A DNA stretch of 64,000 nucleotides from Geosiphon pyriformis (lineage: Eukaryota > Glomeromycota > Glomeromycetes > Archaeosporales > Geosiphonaceae): the NCBI GenBank assembly GCA_016748015.1, contig JAAOMT010000752.1:70976-134975 (forward strand), given 5' to 3'. The notes under the pieces are model-generated. The model ran no database searches. It had not been told where the DNA came from and was given only the letters and a program-made list of their open reading frames with translations. The position numbers and the translations under genes were made by a program. Positions 48,701-61,367 of this stretch are shown here, piece by piece. How positions within the stretch are numbered: the first letter of the stretch is position 1; the number at the start of each line of letters is the position of its first letter.

Positions 48701-50547
48701 TAAGACAGAAAAGTTGTCACCTTGTAAAACACCAAACTTGCTGCATGCAGAAGAAATCCTATCAAAAAGAATCTTGAAGAGAATCTTCCTGGCAGTTTTG
48801 ATCAAAGCTATAGGCCATGTATTTATAAGAATCCCGTCCCAATCATAAGGTTTGAGAATCATTGAGACCCAAGTCCTCCTTCAAAAAACAGGAACACCAC
48901 TAACCACCAAACATGTATTTAGCAATCTCAAAAGAAATCCCAATACTTCAATGCCACCATGCTTCCAGAGTTAATTAGAAATGCTGAACAAACCAGCAGC
49001 CTTACCATCAAACAGACTATTGACAACCAAGAGCAGCTCACTCAGACTGACAACATCCATCACACCAAAAAAGACACAATCCTACACATAATTCAACAAA
49101 GCATATTGACAGGCCCAAAGATTAGGCAACACCAAAGGCATTGCTTGTTTCCTAGTTCAATCCTCCATAATTTTGTCTACATTGATCTTCACTTCCCCAG
49201 ATTCCAAAATTAATTCATCATCTATCACTAAGTGATCTAGAACTACTTTGCGAAAAGGCCAATCCAAAATGCTTCTGATCATGCTGCCTTTGTTAGAGCA
49301 GAAATTTTTCATGCATTTTAAGATAGCCAATCTAATAGAAGTTTTCTCAGCTGCTCTTGACTCATGTATCTTCGATTTTCTGTATTTTTTATGGACCAAT
49401 GACAAATGCCCGAGAACCACCTCGGACTTCTCACCCAAGCTAACCAAGTCAGCAAAAGCATGAGTTCTGATACTATCTAATGTTGACCACATCTTCACAA
49501 GATGATGAATGCTATGCAAGTCACCTAAACCAAACTTCTTAACAATCTTGGCAACCAACAATTCCAAACCAAAAAAACTAGAGGAAAGTCTGTTTTTAGT
49601 ACAATGAAATTCACTAAACCAATGTTTCAAAAATGTCTTGTTGACCAATTCTACCATCACCCTCTTCAAAACTCCCCACATAGTATCCACATTACCATGA
49701 GTTTCAACACCAAGAAATTTATTAGCAACTGCCAAAAGTTTAGCAGAAAGGTATTCTCTAAATCCAGTCTACTTGGGGCCATCAGCGTCTTTGATTTTAA
49801 ACTTCCAATGATCTTTGTTAGTCTGTTTGCACAAGCCATTCAACTGAACATCTAAGAGTCCACCCAAGCCAATTGAAACCAAAACAGCCTCATGATTTGT
49901 ATCAAAAAATTCAAATACAGAGCATATCCAATGTCCAGTAACAGTAAAAAAAAGATTACTGCCAATGAAAATAAAATCAATTGTCTTTTTAATTCCCTAT
50001 AAGTTGCATCATGTGGGGCTCTTTGCCAAATGATGATTGGTAAACAAATTGACCAAACCTAGATCCAAACAAAACTTGAACGTTATACTCCTCCTAGATC
50101 CATTCTCATTAAAATCCCCACCCAAGACCATAAAAGTGCTAGAGTTAACAGCTTCTGTAATCATAGAGTTCATCTCCGAAGCTTAAGCAAATCTGGTCCC
50201 AAAAGAGACACCAGCATATAAATCCAGAATTGTGACTGAGAGCTTGCCTTTAAATGAAAGTCAAACTGAAATAACTCAGCCAGGAATCTCTTTGATCTTA
50301 AATACATGACAAGCCAATGAATTGTTCATAATCACAGCAACCCCAGCATCCAGAAAACCTCTATTCAGGCCAGACATGAAAACATGCACACCCTCAAACT
50401 TGTTAGTAATCCAAAACTTGCTACTGGACTTCAATTTTGTTTCTGTAATGATAGAAACCATATTCTTAGACTCTTTATGTCAACGAACAATGTCTTTCTA
50501 CTTAGTAGAGACATTGAAATCTCGAACATTACACATAGCCACTTTCC
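45760..50547 (-). pseudogene. LINE ORF2, copy 1: endonuclease, RT, RNase H, zinc tail
   Basis: Domains in coding order: an apurinic-type endonuclease (about 49,750-50,547: AMCNVRDFN, VSIITETKL, VLGGDFNENGS, DTNHEAV), a linker, an RT (48,125-48,862: PYDWDGILINTWPIALIKTA, LVLQDMRKAYDSVSW, GLDQGEVFLSLLWRIFYDPL, GAFVDNTIW), an RNase H (46,956-47,309: NVYTDGSLKNAGTA, LSELQAVTLVLECVP, LHLDN) and a C-terminal zinc-binding tail (46,240-46,464: CLLCSEMEMPDHVFTC). The second Asp of the RT catalytic pair is Asn. Frames are broken at several points, including a 110-bp tandem duplication after RNase H. The expected start ATG is ATA here. Confidence 0.8.
46671..46890. repeat. 110-bp tandem duplication inside LINE ORF2
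   Basis: 46,671-46,780 and 46,781-46,890 are identical except for two G/A and C/T transitions (GACAAGATCT against GGCAAGATTT). The period of 110 is not a multiple of three, so it shifts the frame. Confidence 0.95.
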
Positions 50548-50559
50548 ACACCAAACCAC

Positions 50560-52475
50560 TTATTGAGATGAAAGAGGAGCTGAAGAACCTGCACCATAAC
50601 ACAGATGATCCAATTTTTCCAAAACCAAACCAATTGAGACCTCAAAAGCTACCATTTTTGATTCCAATCTGCCCACCTTGGAGGTCAAAACCTTGGAAAG
50701 ACTCAAGCCAGAACCATGAACCACATTATTAGCAGTTGAGAGATGAGGAGCAGAAGCCAACATCTTATACTTTAAAACCATATCTATATCTAAAAGTGGT
50801 ACCAAAGAGGTAGGAGTGGCCAGAGAAAAAACATCAGAAGAGGTCGCCTTTGGTACCAGTTCCATGTCACCTAATTTTTTTAATATACCAGACACCTGAT
50901 CCATTAAGAGCTCTAAGGAGCATTTCAAAGTGGCCAGATGGGTGTTCAAAGAAAAGTCATTGGCTGAAGCAAGAAAAGAACTACTGTCTAAATCTGAGAC
51001 ATTAGAAAGAAGGGCACTAGAGCTAGAACCAGAACTAAAACAAAGACCACCAAAAGGACCAGCAAGTGAAACCACCTGGGTCCAAGATTTGCTACCAAAG
51101 GCAGTAGGATGAGATATCGAAACACTTTTTTTTTCATACAACTTTGCCAACTAAAGATGACATCCATCAAAAGCAACCCTTTTAAATGTTCTCAAAAGCT
51201 TGAATGGGGATGCAACGGATGCATTACATTCCAAAGCAGAATGACCAAACTTTCCACATTTTTCATACTGAACCAGATCCATCCTTGCCTAAGAAAGTTT
51301 AATACCACCAAAAATCAGCTCTATGCAAAAGGCAGATTCCAGATTATCGTCAGATTCAAAACCAATGACAGCACAACGAATTCTATTACCAGTTTCCAGA
51401 GACCTGTTTATGATGCAAGTTTTTCCACCAGCCCTATTAAGAAGAGTCCCAAAATCATGTGCCATAGTTCCCACCAACAAAATAAATAAAAGCACCCTGA
51501 ACTGATCCCTTGATGCCCAAGTCTTACACTCTTTCACTGCTTTGGCTACTTGCACAGAATTCTTACCAATCAGAAATAACCACTTAGAAACTAATGAATT
51601 AGCTTGGCCCAATTCAGCAAACTCCACCACAGTTTTTTGCCACATTTCTATTAATTGAATTTTGATCGACTTAATTTCCCCAAACTTGAATACTGTGGCG
51701 ACAATCATATCTTTAGGAGTATTTATGGGAATTTCTTTGATCACCACAGCTCAATCTGGCCTTATTTCTTGTCTCTTAAAATTATCAAAGAATAACTTTT
51801 TGAAATTTGGAAAGACTATTTACATCAATCCCTTTTTCTCTAGCCAATAATGTGGTTACTTCCATGCTTTCTTTTGAAATAAATGTTGATTAAATGATTC
51901 CTTCAAATTTTGAAGGGGTAGTGGCCCCCCCAAAACCATTGACCATTGAAAAAATTTTCTTAATTAACTGAGATTTTGCCATTGCAGATTTTCCTTCCAC
52001 AGCTGAAAAATTAATATCTAAAGCAAATAACCTCTTAACTGACACTTCTACAGAAATCTTAATAATCTTAAGATCAATCCACTTTTTTTCCAGAGAAATA
52101 GACAAGCAAAAGGGAAGCACAATTTCGTCATTATCCATAGTGAAGTCAGAAAAGCCAAGTGGAGAGCCAAACATTGTACCAGTATTAACATGTTTTATCT
52201 TGGGAATGGTTACAGCTGAACCTAAAAGGGACTCTCCATTTACACCTGTCATGCCAACATCCTTATCATTACCAGACAGACTATCCATATTAGAGTACAC
52301 ATTATTACCAGGCCCAGATTTACTTAAAGAGATATCTTTTTCATCACCAAAGTGTTTAACATTGCCAAGAACAACTTTTTTTTTGAGCAAAAAAACCACT
52401 AGCAGGACCATAGAAAGCACCTTTAGGCACTTTTTTTTTTGACATATTACCACCCAAAGCAGCCTTCAAATTCAT
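50560..52475 (-). pseudogene. LINE ORF1, copy 1
   Basis: ORF1 starts at ATG 52,475 (MNLKAALGGNMSKKKVPKG) and ends at the TAA at 50,560 (SSAPLSSQ). The frame shifts in an A-run at about 52,380. Recognisable segments are RLFALDINFSAVEGKSA, SMVNGFGGATTPSKFEGII, FKFGEIKSIKIQLIEMWQKT, DFGTLLNRAGGKTCIINRSL and a Ser/Leu-rich C-terminus. The middle (FGEIKSIKIQL) resembles the RRM-like nucleic-acid-binding domain common in LINE ORF1 proteins; this is inference. The family is shared with the ORF1 at 59,887-63,111 and the plus-strand copy. Confidence 0.7.
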
Positions 52476-52610
52476 GATGAAGGGATTATTGTTTAAAGAA
52501 ATGTTGAAAGAAAACTAACAAGAAAAAATAAAAATTTCTTTTTCAGAAAATGCACTTTTTTAAGGATTTTTGGAGATAAGAGAGAAAAAAGTTTTATTAT
52601 ATAATTAATT

Positions 52611-52810
52611 TTGTATATATATATGTATAATTTTAATAATTTTTTTAAAAAATTTATAAATTACAAAATTTTAATTGAAAATATATTATAATTATATTAT
52701 TATTTATTTTTTTAATTTATTTATATATATATATATTAAATTTAATTTGTTTTAACAAATTATGATTTAATTATTACTTATTTTTATAATATATATATAT
52801 CTATATATTA
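52611..52810. other. AT-rich spacer
   Basis: Low-complexity A/T between the 5' end of LINE copy 1 and the LINE 3' fragment. Confidence 0.4.
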
Positions 52811-53120
52811 TAAATAAGATCCAAATATTACTTAATACTATATATCCAATTAAATAGTCTAAACTAGATACAAATCACATATTTTTTACATGTAACTAAT
52901 TATTTAAACTGATTAAAACAATATTACACTTTTATATTAACTAGAACATTATAATTTATATTAGAAAAAAATGAACAGAGTTTATATAAATCATTAAAAA
53001 TGCCTATTGCCTTAATCATAATAAGCAATCTTACTATATTAGCTAAAAACAAAGACAACAAATTATTAATTAAACCATTTTTTCTATAATTGCTTTAAAT
53101 TTAAATTTAATTAATCATAT
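52811..53120 (-). mobile_element. AT-decayed LINE 3' end fragment
   Basis: TAAATAAGATCCAAATATTACTTAATACTATA then AAACTAGATACAAATCACATA-like sequence matches the 3' termini at 45,641, 55,140 and 15,600, followed by decayed C-terminal coding (similar to 15,744-15,926). Further right the sequence becomes unalignable A/T. Confidence 0.6.
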
Positions 53121-53985
53121 TTTATTATGATAAACTATAAATAAAAATAACAAATTTATTAATATCAATATTAATATTATTAAATATAAACAAAACTTTA
53201 TAATATTATTAAATATACATAAAAACAACAGTCATAAAACACATAATAATAATATATATATTTTTATTAATAATACTTATTATATATTATGTAAAATAAA
53301 TAAATTTTTATTAGTATTAAAATCTAATTTATATATAAAAACATAATTTGATATTTTAATTTTATTATAATAAAAATATATAATATTAAAATAGTTTTGT
53401 AAATATTCTAAATATAATATTAAGTATTTTCAAAAAAATTTATTTTATCAATTATAATATATATTTTTATAAACACTAATAAGAAGTAATTACATTAAAA
53501 AAAAAGTTAAACTTATAAGCTTATTAGTTTTTTTATTGTTTAATATATTTAAATAGTCTTTAATCTTAGATTATATAATATTAAAATTTTTATTTTTAAT
53601 AATATTTAAAATACAATGTTTTTTAAGTTAAAAGTAATTGCAAAAATTCAAGATTATTAAATTAAATTCAGATAAGTATGTATTAAAAATAACTTAACTA
53701 TTTAAGTTTATTACAATAATATTAAAAATTAAAATAATTATCTATAATATAGTCAATATTAAAAAAATTAATCTATCTATTTTAATACTAATTTTTAAAT
53801 TAAATTTAATAAAAAACACAATTGTATTATATTTTATTTTCAATATACTTAGATTTTTCAATAAATTATCTGTATAAATATTAATAATATTCAAATTAAT
53901 CTTAAATAAACTCTTTCTTATTATTAAAAAATTATTAAAATTATAAATATTAGTTTTATGAAATTTATTATTTAATAATAAATTA
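53121..53985. other. AT-saturated DNA, no assignable feature
   Basis: Very AT-rich, with many TATATA runs; possibly the deeper, unrecognisable part of the LINE fragment on its left. Confidence 0.35.
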
Positions 53986-55101
53986 AATAAAATAGGCTTT
54001 TTTTTTGTTGATTTTTGGTCATAATAAAAACATAAAGTTGCTAAAGAAATAGCTTTTCTTATTTTTTTTTATTTTCCTTTAATTATTTCTTTTAATACAC
54101 TTTTTTTTGTTGCTATAGAACCAATAAACTTGTTTGCTAATAGATTTAGTTTTGGTTCAACTGGTTTGGGAACCTATTCTAATGCAAAAAAATGTGTAAA
54201 AAATATTTACTCTTGTAAAAAATCTTATAAAAAGCCAAAAAAATCTAAAATTAATAGTAGTATTGTTAACTTATTTATTAACTTTTTAAGTTTTGAAAAT
54301 TTTGGAAATTCTAGTATTATATTTGTAATTTCTTAGAGAAATAAAGTTAATAATATAGCAAATAATATTAGTAGTTTTTTAAATGTACAAAATATAAGAA
54401 ACATGATTATAAAAAAACCAATTATGCAAATTTAAACACTTTTATAGGCAATAAAAATATAGACAAAATCACACTGAAAAAGACTTGTACTTAAATATAC
54501 ATGTTGAGTTATCTACTAATAGCACTTTTATTTAATAATTTGAGTAATAATAATAATGTTTTGATGCTTCTATTTTCTAAGTTTGCTGGCTTTAAGCAAT
54601 TGTTATTGATTAGATTATATGTTTTGAAAAAATGAAATTTTGATGTTGTAAAATTTTTTGTATTAGATATTAAATTGTCTGTTGTACTTGAAAAAACTTC
54701 TGGTAATAAGTTAATAACTGTGAAAAAAATATTTTATTGTGCTGACAGTTTTGAAAAAGCATTCATTTTCTCAAAATTTCTAAGTATTAAGTTATTTTTT
54801 ATATTAAAATTGAGTTTAAAAAAACTAAAAAGATGGCTATTAATAAAAAAATTTTGGTTAATAATAATATTAAAAAGATAAACAGTCATATAAATTAAGA
54901 AGTAATTGTCAAGAAAATTCCAGTAAATTTTTCCAAATCAGTTATAAAGTCAGTTTTTTCTAAGTTTGATAAGATTATGTCAATCAAAATACAACTTATT
55001 AGTCTTTGGCAAAAAACTCTAATTGAGTTTGAATTATCTAAAGTCACTGGTTTAATTGCAGTTAAATAGTTAGTACTTAAAAAAAAAAATTTTGTACATA
55101 T
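53986..55101 (+). pseudogene. LINE ORF1 (copy 4), plus strand, left half
   Basis: The plus strand reads NRFSFGSTGLGTYSNAKK and KSYKKPKKSKIN (ORF1 N-terminal region). After a weak stretch it reads TSGNKLITVKKIFYCADSFEKA, then IPVNFSKSVIKSVFSKFDKI and SIKIQLISLWQKTLIEFELS. These align with FGEIKSIKIQLIEMWQKTVVEF of copy 1. It stops in mid-ORF1 at the left target duplication and resumes at 63,258. Confidence 0.75.
55090..55101. repeat. Left target-site duplication of LINE copy 2
   Basis: TTTTGTACATAT here equals 63,258-63,269. To its right lies the AT tail (ATTTTTTTTATTTTTTTTAT) at the LINE 3' end. Confidence 0.85.
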
Positions 55102-55236
55102 TTTTTTTATTTTTTTTATTTTAACGAATGAAGTTCAAACACTACCTAATGCTATACATCAAAAAAATAATCTAAATTAGGCATGAATTATGTACTTTTT
55201 ACATATGACCAGCCACTCGGGTCAGTCAGAACAACA

Positions 55237-58200
55237 CTACACAGCTATGTGAACTGAAACTGCATTACAAACACCTGAAAAAAACAAATACTGCCTGCGA
55301 AAACCAAAACAAACACCAAAAGTCTCAACAACACCCAACAAATCAACTACATTAGCAAAAAACCTTGATGACAAACCAGGCACCAAAATGGGAGCCGAAC
55401 TGCCCAAAGGAATCAACCTATGTTTTTCCATGTATGCATGAACCAACCAGATATTATCTCTGAAGATAAGACCCAGAGAATATGTGAAATCCACAATCTT
55501 AAAACTGGCCACTCTGGGGTCACGAAAAACATTGACAGCCTCATAAAACCAATCATTAAAAACAAAATCCTTGTGAAGAGCCATTGACAATGAGGAACCA
55601 AAAATACAGGATGACAAAAGTTGCAATATATCCGAAGAAGCAGGAGATAAGCCAGAAAGAGCTTTCCAAGAACTCACATGGGACTTCAATAACTGTTGCT
55701 GAGCAGAATCATCAATCTTACAGGAAAACACATGATCTGAAACCTCTACATTGCCACAATACAAACACACTACACTAGGGTAAAGTTTATTATAAAGGCA
55801 CATCCGAACAGCCACCAGCAGCCAATAATACAAAGCCTTCATAAAATAAGTTCGAACATTAACTGAGACTCTGCTGGTAAACCCAGTGGCCATATGCAAA
55901 TCTGGATGCCACACCAGAGAAGATCGCGACCAATCAATCTCAGAAACCAAATCATCCACCAAAAATCTTGAACCCGAACCAATCTCCCAATGTGCACAGC
56001 AAATGAAATGAAAAATATCATAAACAAAATGCCTAGAATTGCCAGAAACTGCACCGTCATCAGCCACCAAAAAGTGCTCATCCAAGCGAGAAAGAAGAAA
56101 CCAATTAGAAATAAAATCAGAACCAGCAATCTCATCAGCATGCTCATTTTCCTCCACACCTGAGTGATTTTTAACCTTGTGCCAGCCAACTCTCAAATTT
56201 CTCTTATGAACAATATTAGCAATGTGCTGATTGCGAAAGTCAGGACTTAACAAATTTAACTCAGACTTGCACGCATCCAAGGCAGACTGACTATCTGAAA
56301 ACAGGTGAACAGAACTGGAATGGGGGATGCACTCTAGAGCCAAAGCGATAGCTTGCAATTCTGCCAAGGTGGATAACATCAAATCCGAAACACCAACACC
56401 CAAGCCCAGATTAATGTCTTCAAAATAGACAGCAGTACCAGCTCTGCAGCCAACTGTTCCCAGATTCTTCAGAAACCTGTTTGTGCAGACAGACAAACAA
56501 CCAGTATTAACACATGAAAGATGATCACAAATAAAAAAAAATACACTAGAATCAAAAATACTCAAAAAACCAACTATATCCAAAACTGATGGGAAAGCAG
56601 AAGAGAGAGTTACATTGTTGAGATACACAGTAGAAAGCTTAAACCAATTCGGGGCTGGGCCATGGGGATCTAATTTCTTCCACCATTTGAATGTAAACCA
56701 ACTAAAAATAGAACCATAATGATCATGGAGTTGATCAACAAAAGCTATATCATAATGCCGAAGAGAAAAAAAAAACCTAGAAAACCTTAATTCACTCAGA
56801 ACATCTGACATGGGCACCCCATCAATGAAATGAAATGCACTAACAAAAGAGCCATCCAGGGACAATTTACAATTAAAAAAAATGCGAGCCACACCTGCCA
56901 GAAAGTTATTGGAAGCACTGATGCGAATACGAACAGGAGAACACAACAGGTGAATAGGGTGCCAACACAAAACTTGTAAATCATGAAACCTGTAAGAAAA
57001 TAAGTGACCCAAAACACCACCAGAATTCGCAAAACTGATAAAAGAGGCTACTTTGTTTTCTGACTGAATTTGCAAAAAGGACTTCAGACCATAAAAAAAG
57101 GGGTGATGAATCATATCACCAGGAAAATTGAGTGGCAGACCTGACTTAAGCTTTAAACCCTTATGAATTATGACATCCTATTTGTTGCACACACCAACCG
57201 GAACGGAGCTAAACTGGGTCCTATAATCAACAATGGGGTAAAGTACTGTCAAAACCAAATATAAGAATTGTTTATCAGAGACAGCTTTCCTCAGAACCAG
57301 ATTGGTGAAAAACTGAATATCTGAATGTGCTTTGGCCAAACTAGGCCTTGAGAGGCCCTTTGTTGAAAGAAAAATACCCAAATAACAATAAGACTCGCCC
57401 TTTCTAGCAATAGTAATGAGTGCACCACTGATGGAAAGAGAAGAAACACTAACTTTGCTATTAATAGGGATGGCCATTGTCTTGTTATTGTTAATCAAAA
57501 TGTCATTAATATGAAAAAACTTACTAGCAATATTGAGAATATGTTGAGTGGCACTTTGACTGCTGCTGACCCAAATAGTATTATTGACAAATGCGCCAGC
57601 AGCAAAAAAAGTAGAAAGTCCAGTCTGAGACTCAGCATGACCACACCTGGAAACAAAATGAGAGTTGAACCTATAACCATATACATTCTTCTGCTGTTTG
57701 ACTTCACACAAGAGAGGATCATAAAATATGTGCCACAAAAGAGGAGAAAAGACCTCTTCTTAGTCCAAACTATTATGCACATGATAACCACTTGTTAGCC
57801 CAAAATCTGTCATAACTCGATTGGTGCGATTTTGATAAATGTCACCAAAAAACTGAATGAACTTGTCACACATTTTAATCCTAACCAAACATTTTCTAAG
57901 ATGCTCCCAACCAACCAAGTCATATGTTTTCTGCATGTTTTGTAAAACAAGTCATAACTTATGGTCTTTTTCCAGAGCATTCTCAACAATAGAACCAATA
58001 GCAAAAATGAGAGATTGGGTAGTTGTATCCTTCAAAACTGAGAAGTTGTTACCATAAAGAATGTTAAATGTGTTACATGCCAAAGAAATCCTATCAGAAA
58101 GAATCTTGGAAAGAATCTTACAAGCTGTCTCGATCAAAGCAATAGGATGAGTGTTCATCAGCACACTTTCGCACTCATATGGCTTGGGAATCATTGAAAC

Positions 58201-59890
58201 CCAAGCCTCTCTCCAAGAACCAAGTACCAATTCACATGACAAACAAGAATTCAAGAGAACTAAAAGCATATCTAAAACAGATCTATCACAATGCTTCCAA
58301 AGTTCATTTGAAATACCAGAAAAGCCAGTGGCTTTGCCATCAGACAGACCAAAAACCACCCCAAACAACTCATCAAAACTAATTGAACTTATCACACCAA
58401 AAAAAGCTTCATTAAAAACATAATCCAGGGGCTGATATTGACAATACCAATCACTAGAGACATTAGCAACCACCTAACAGGAGTGAGTTCAACCTTCTAT
58501 AATCTCATCCACCTTAGACTTCACAGGATTGGGTTCCAAAATCAGTTCATCGCCCACCACTAAGTGGTCCAAAACCACTTTGCGGAAAGGATGCTTTAAA
58601 ACACTCCAAATAATATGACCCTTGTCCAACACAAAGCTCTTCATTCTTTTGTCAATTGCTGACCTGATCTGAGATTCTTTAGTGTGGATTAATTCTGATA
58701 ATTTGGACGAATGGTAAGCTTTTCTGATCCTGGCCAAAGCCAATTGAATGGTGTTAAAATGGAAACCCAAGAGAAAAAGAAACTTAACAACAGAGGCATT
58801 AGCCGGATCAACCCCACAAATCAAGTAGGGAGACAAACTTCTCATGAGATACTAGACACAATGCCTTAACAATCCTTGACACCAAAAGTTCTAGTTTATG
58901 AAATCTAGAGGATGGCTCATTAAAGACATTGTTGTAACCCTTAAACCATTTTTTCCTGAAAACACCCTCGGCTGACAAACACATCACTTGACAAAGAGTG
59001 TTTTACATTGAATCCAGATCCAAACCTTCTGAAGCAACACAGAACTTATCATGAAACATGGCAGCATTTGCCACTGTATCTTCTTTGAACTTGACCCACT
59101 TAGTCTCATCAGCACTCTTAAAATTGTATTTCCAATAATTCCTATTCATCTGTTTGTGCAATGAGTTCAGACACATGTCCAGGAGGCCACCAAGACCCAC
59201 AGAAACAGAGACAGTATTATGATTGGTGTTAAAGTACTCATCAACAACAGACACATCATGATTTACTACCACATTGACCAAATTTGATGAGACAAACAAG
59301 TAATCAATAGTCTTGGTAATACCCTGAGAATTGCTCCACATTGCTGCCTTCGCAAATGAACTCCCACCCAAAGAATTGACCAAGCCCAAATCGAAACATT
59401 TTTTAAAGCTAACACTTTTATGAGAACCATCTTCATTGAAATCGCCATCCAAGATGATGAAAGAAGACTCATTAATAGCCTTTGCAATCATAGAATTAAC
59501 ATTGCTTGCCTAAGAAAAACATATCTCCAGAAATGCCCCAGCATACAGCCCCATGATCGACACAAAAAGTTTGTTTTCAAAGAGCAACTTGATAGAAAGA
59601 AGCCAGCCAGGAATGTCCAAAATCTTACACACATGCCGAGCCAAAGAATTGTTCATAATTATCACTACACTAGAACCCAAATGACCAACATCCAAACCCG
59701 AAGTGAAAACTCTGACACCATCAAACTTGTTCATAATCCATGAACAGATCTTACCTTTCAGCTTAGTCTTAGTGACAATCGAAATCAGATTGTCTATTTC
59801 CTTATGCCAATGAATAATATCCAATTGTTTAGCAGGATTGTTCAACCCACGAACATTACATGTAGCAATTTTCCAAACTAAACCACTCAT
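55237..59890 (-). pseudogene. LINE ORF2, copy 2: endonuclease, RT, RNase H, zinc tail
   Basis: It begins at ATG 59,890 (MSGLVWKIATCNVRGLNN). Endonuclease: SIVTKTKLKGK, FTSGLDVGH, FIILDGDFNEDGSH, TIDYLFVSSNLV and NTNHNTVSVSV (D-H to N-H at the last catalytic motif). RT: PYECESVLMNTHPIALIETA, the QDMRKAYDSV equivalent broken, and GAFVNNTIWVSS with both Asp lost. A 625-residue frame (55,237-57,114) covers the post-RT region, RNase H (VCTNRFLKNLGTVGC with first Asp to Asn; LAELQAIALALECIP; LFSDSQSALDACKSE; WHKVKNHSGVEENEHADEIA) and the zinc tail CLYCGNVEVSDHVFSC. It is dead, but informative as the best C-terminal copy. Confidence 0.85.
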
Positions 59891-61367
59891 TGAGAAGGGG
59901 GTTGTAAATTTGCACCACCAACTAGCACCAAACTATCAAAGCGAGCAAACAAGATTAATACAGATTTAGAAAGGCCTTCCAACATATTCTCCAATTTGAT
60001 GACATGGAGGGATGCCAACAAATCTGAAGCCATAATAGTCTCACCACTAGTGGCTTCATTCGAGTCCACTCCTATTACTATATCCTTCCCTTGATTCTGT
60101 GATGGGGGGGTCACCAGCAGCTGATGTCTAAGGCAAGGCTGGAGAACCACCAGCACAAGTGAATCTAACCTCTTAGCCAACTCACTGATTTGTTCTGCGA
60201 GGCTGATGAGACTGCTTTCAATACTATTTAGTTATTTATCCAAAACACCATCAATGTGAAGGAAAGGTTTACCATTATCAGTGGAACCAAGAGTAAATGG
60301 ATTACTAGAAAGAACAATGAGGGGAGGTGTGCCAACCACAAACACCCAAGATTTACCACCAAAAGCCAAAGACTGGGAAATAGGGGCAGATTTCTTCTCA
60401 TAAATTTTCACCAACCTAAACCTATCCTGAGCTGAGAGAGGAGCCCTCTTGCTTTTAGGACTAGGAAACACAGCAGCTGACCTACAAACCAAAAGTGAGT
60501 GACCCAAAGAATTGCAAGCAAAATATAAAGAGGTGACCAAATGCAACCAGCAGAGACCAACCCTTTTTATAACTGGGGTGTTAGCCATGGCCCAATTCAT
60601 GTCAATTTTAGAACCAAAACACACAGTGGCACAGCATGCACGATTGTAGTTGATAGAATTGTGGTCGATTATGCACGTTTTCCCACCCACAGAGCCAATG
60701 AAATCTCATAGATCATGAACTGTTGTTTCCACAAAGAGAGTGTAGAGCAATGCCCTAAATTTATTCCTATTATCCTACGTTTGTTTATCAATGTTTGCCC
60801 TGGTCACACAAACTGCATCTTTACCAATAAAGATAAACAACTTAGCAGCCAATAGATCAGCTTAATTTTGATCTTCCAATTCAACAATCGTCTTTTGCCA
60901 CAAACTGACTAGTTACATTTTGATCATCTTAATCTTTCCAAACTCAGACACAGCTGCATGCACAACCTCAATAGAAGTTTCCACAGGAATTTTTTTTAAC
61001 ACAATTGCCCAATTCGTATAGTTGTTTACAAGGTGCTTGAGATCGGTGTTTACCACAACACCACGATCATTTGCCAACTTCCCAGCAGCCATCATTGCTT
61101 TTTCTGAAGTGAAAGTTACATGAATAATTCTACCAAATTTTGAGGAAGTAGAAACCCCCCCAAAACCATTCACACTTGAAAAAATTTTCTTGATAAAACT
61201 CAATTTTTCTTGAGAGGACTTCCCAGTGATGGCCACAAAATCAATATTTAAAGCAAAGGATTTGCGAACAAGCACTTAAATAGTCAGTTTGATAAGTAGA
61301 GAGGGCAGAAGAAGAAAGGAATTGTCTAATACATTATCATCTGTATTGACAGTACCATAATCAATCA
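59887..61367 (-). pseudogene. LINE ORF1, copy 2, C-terminal three quarters
   Basis: Segments: IDYGTVNTDDNVLDNSFLL, RKSFALNIDFVAITGKSSQE, SSVNGFGGVSTSSKFGRII, TNWAIVLKKIPVETSIEVV and SEFGKIKMIKM (an RRM-like strand pattern, inference), then GGKTCIIDHNSINYNRACCA, a partial zinc-knuckle region, YEKKSAPISQSLAFGGKSW and a Leu-rich C-terminus ending PPSQ. The stop TGA overlaps the ORF2 start as ATGA. Internal stops separate the segments. Confidence 0.75.

Larger units (their letters stand above)
45641..52610 (-). mobile_element. LINE copy 1 (ORF1 + EN-RT-RNase H ORF2), minus strand, inactive
   Basis: A near full-length non-LTR retrotransposon with two ORFs. Its 3' end near 45,641 has the same terminal block (CTAGTATACA, CATGCATTTTCCACATGTGACTAG-like) as copies 2, 3 and the fragment at 52,811. 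Unlike copy 3 it keeps normal GC and can be followed over its whole length, but several stops and frameshifts break both ORFs. TGTATATATATAT occurs at both edges (about 45,615 and 52,612) and could be a target duplication, but it is low-complexity. Confidence 0.8.

Noticed and set aside
45615-52625. TGTATATATATAT at both ends of LINE copy 1 as a target-site duplication
   Set aside because: Such AT dinucleotide runs are common here; it is mentioned only as possible.
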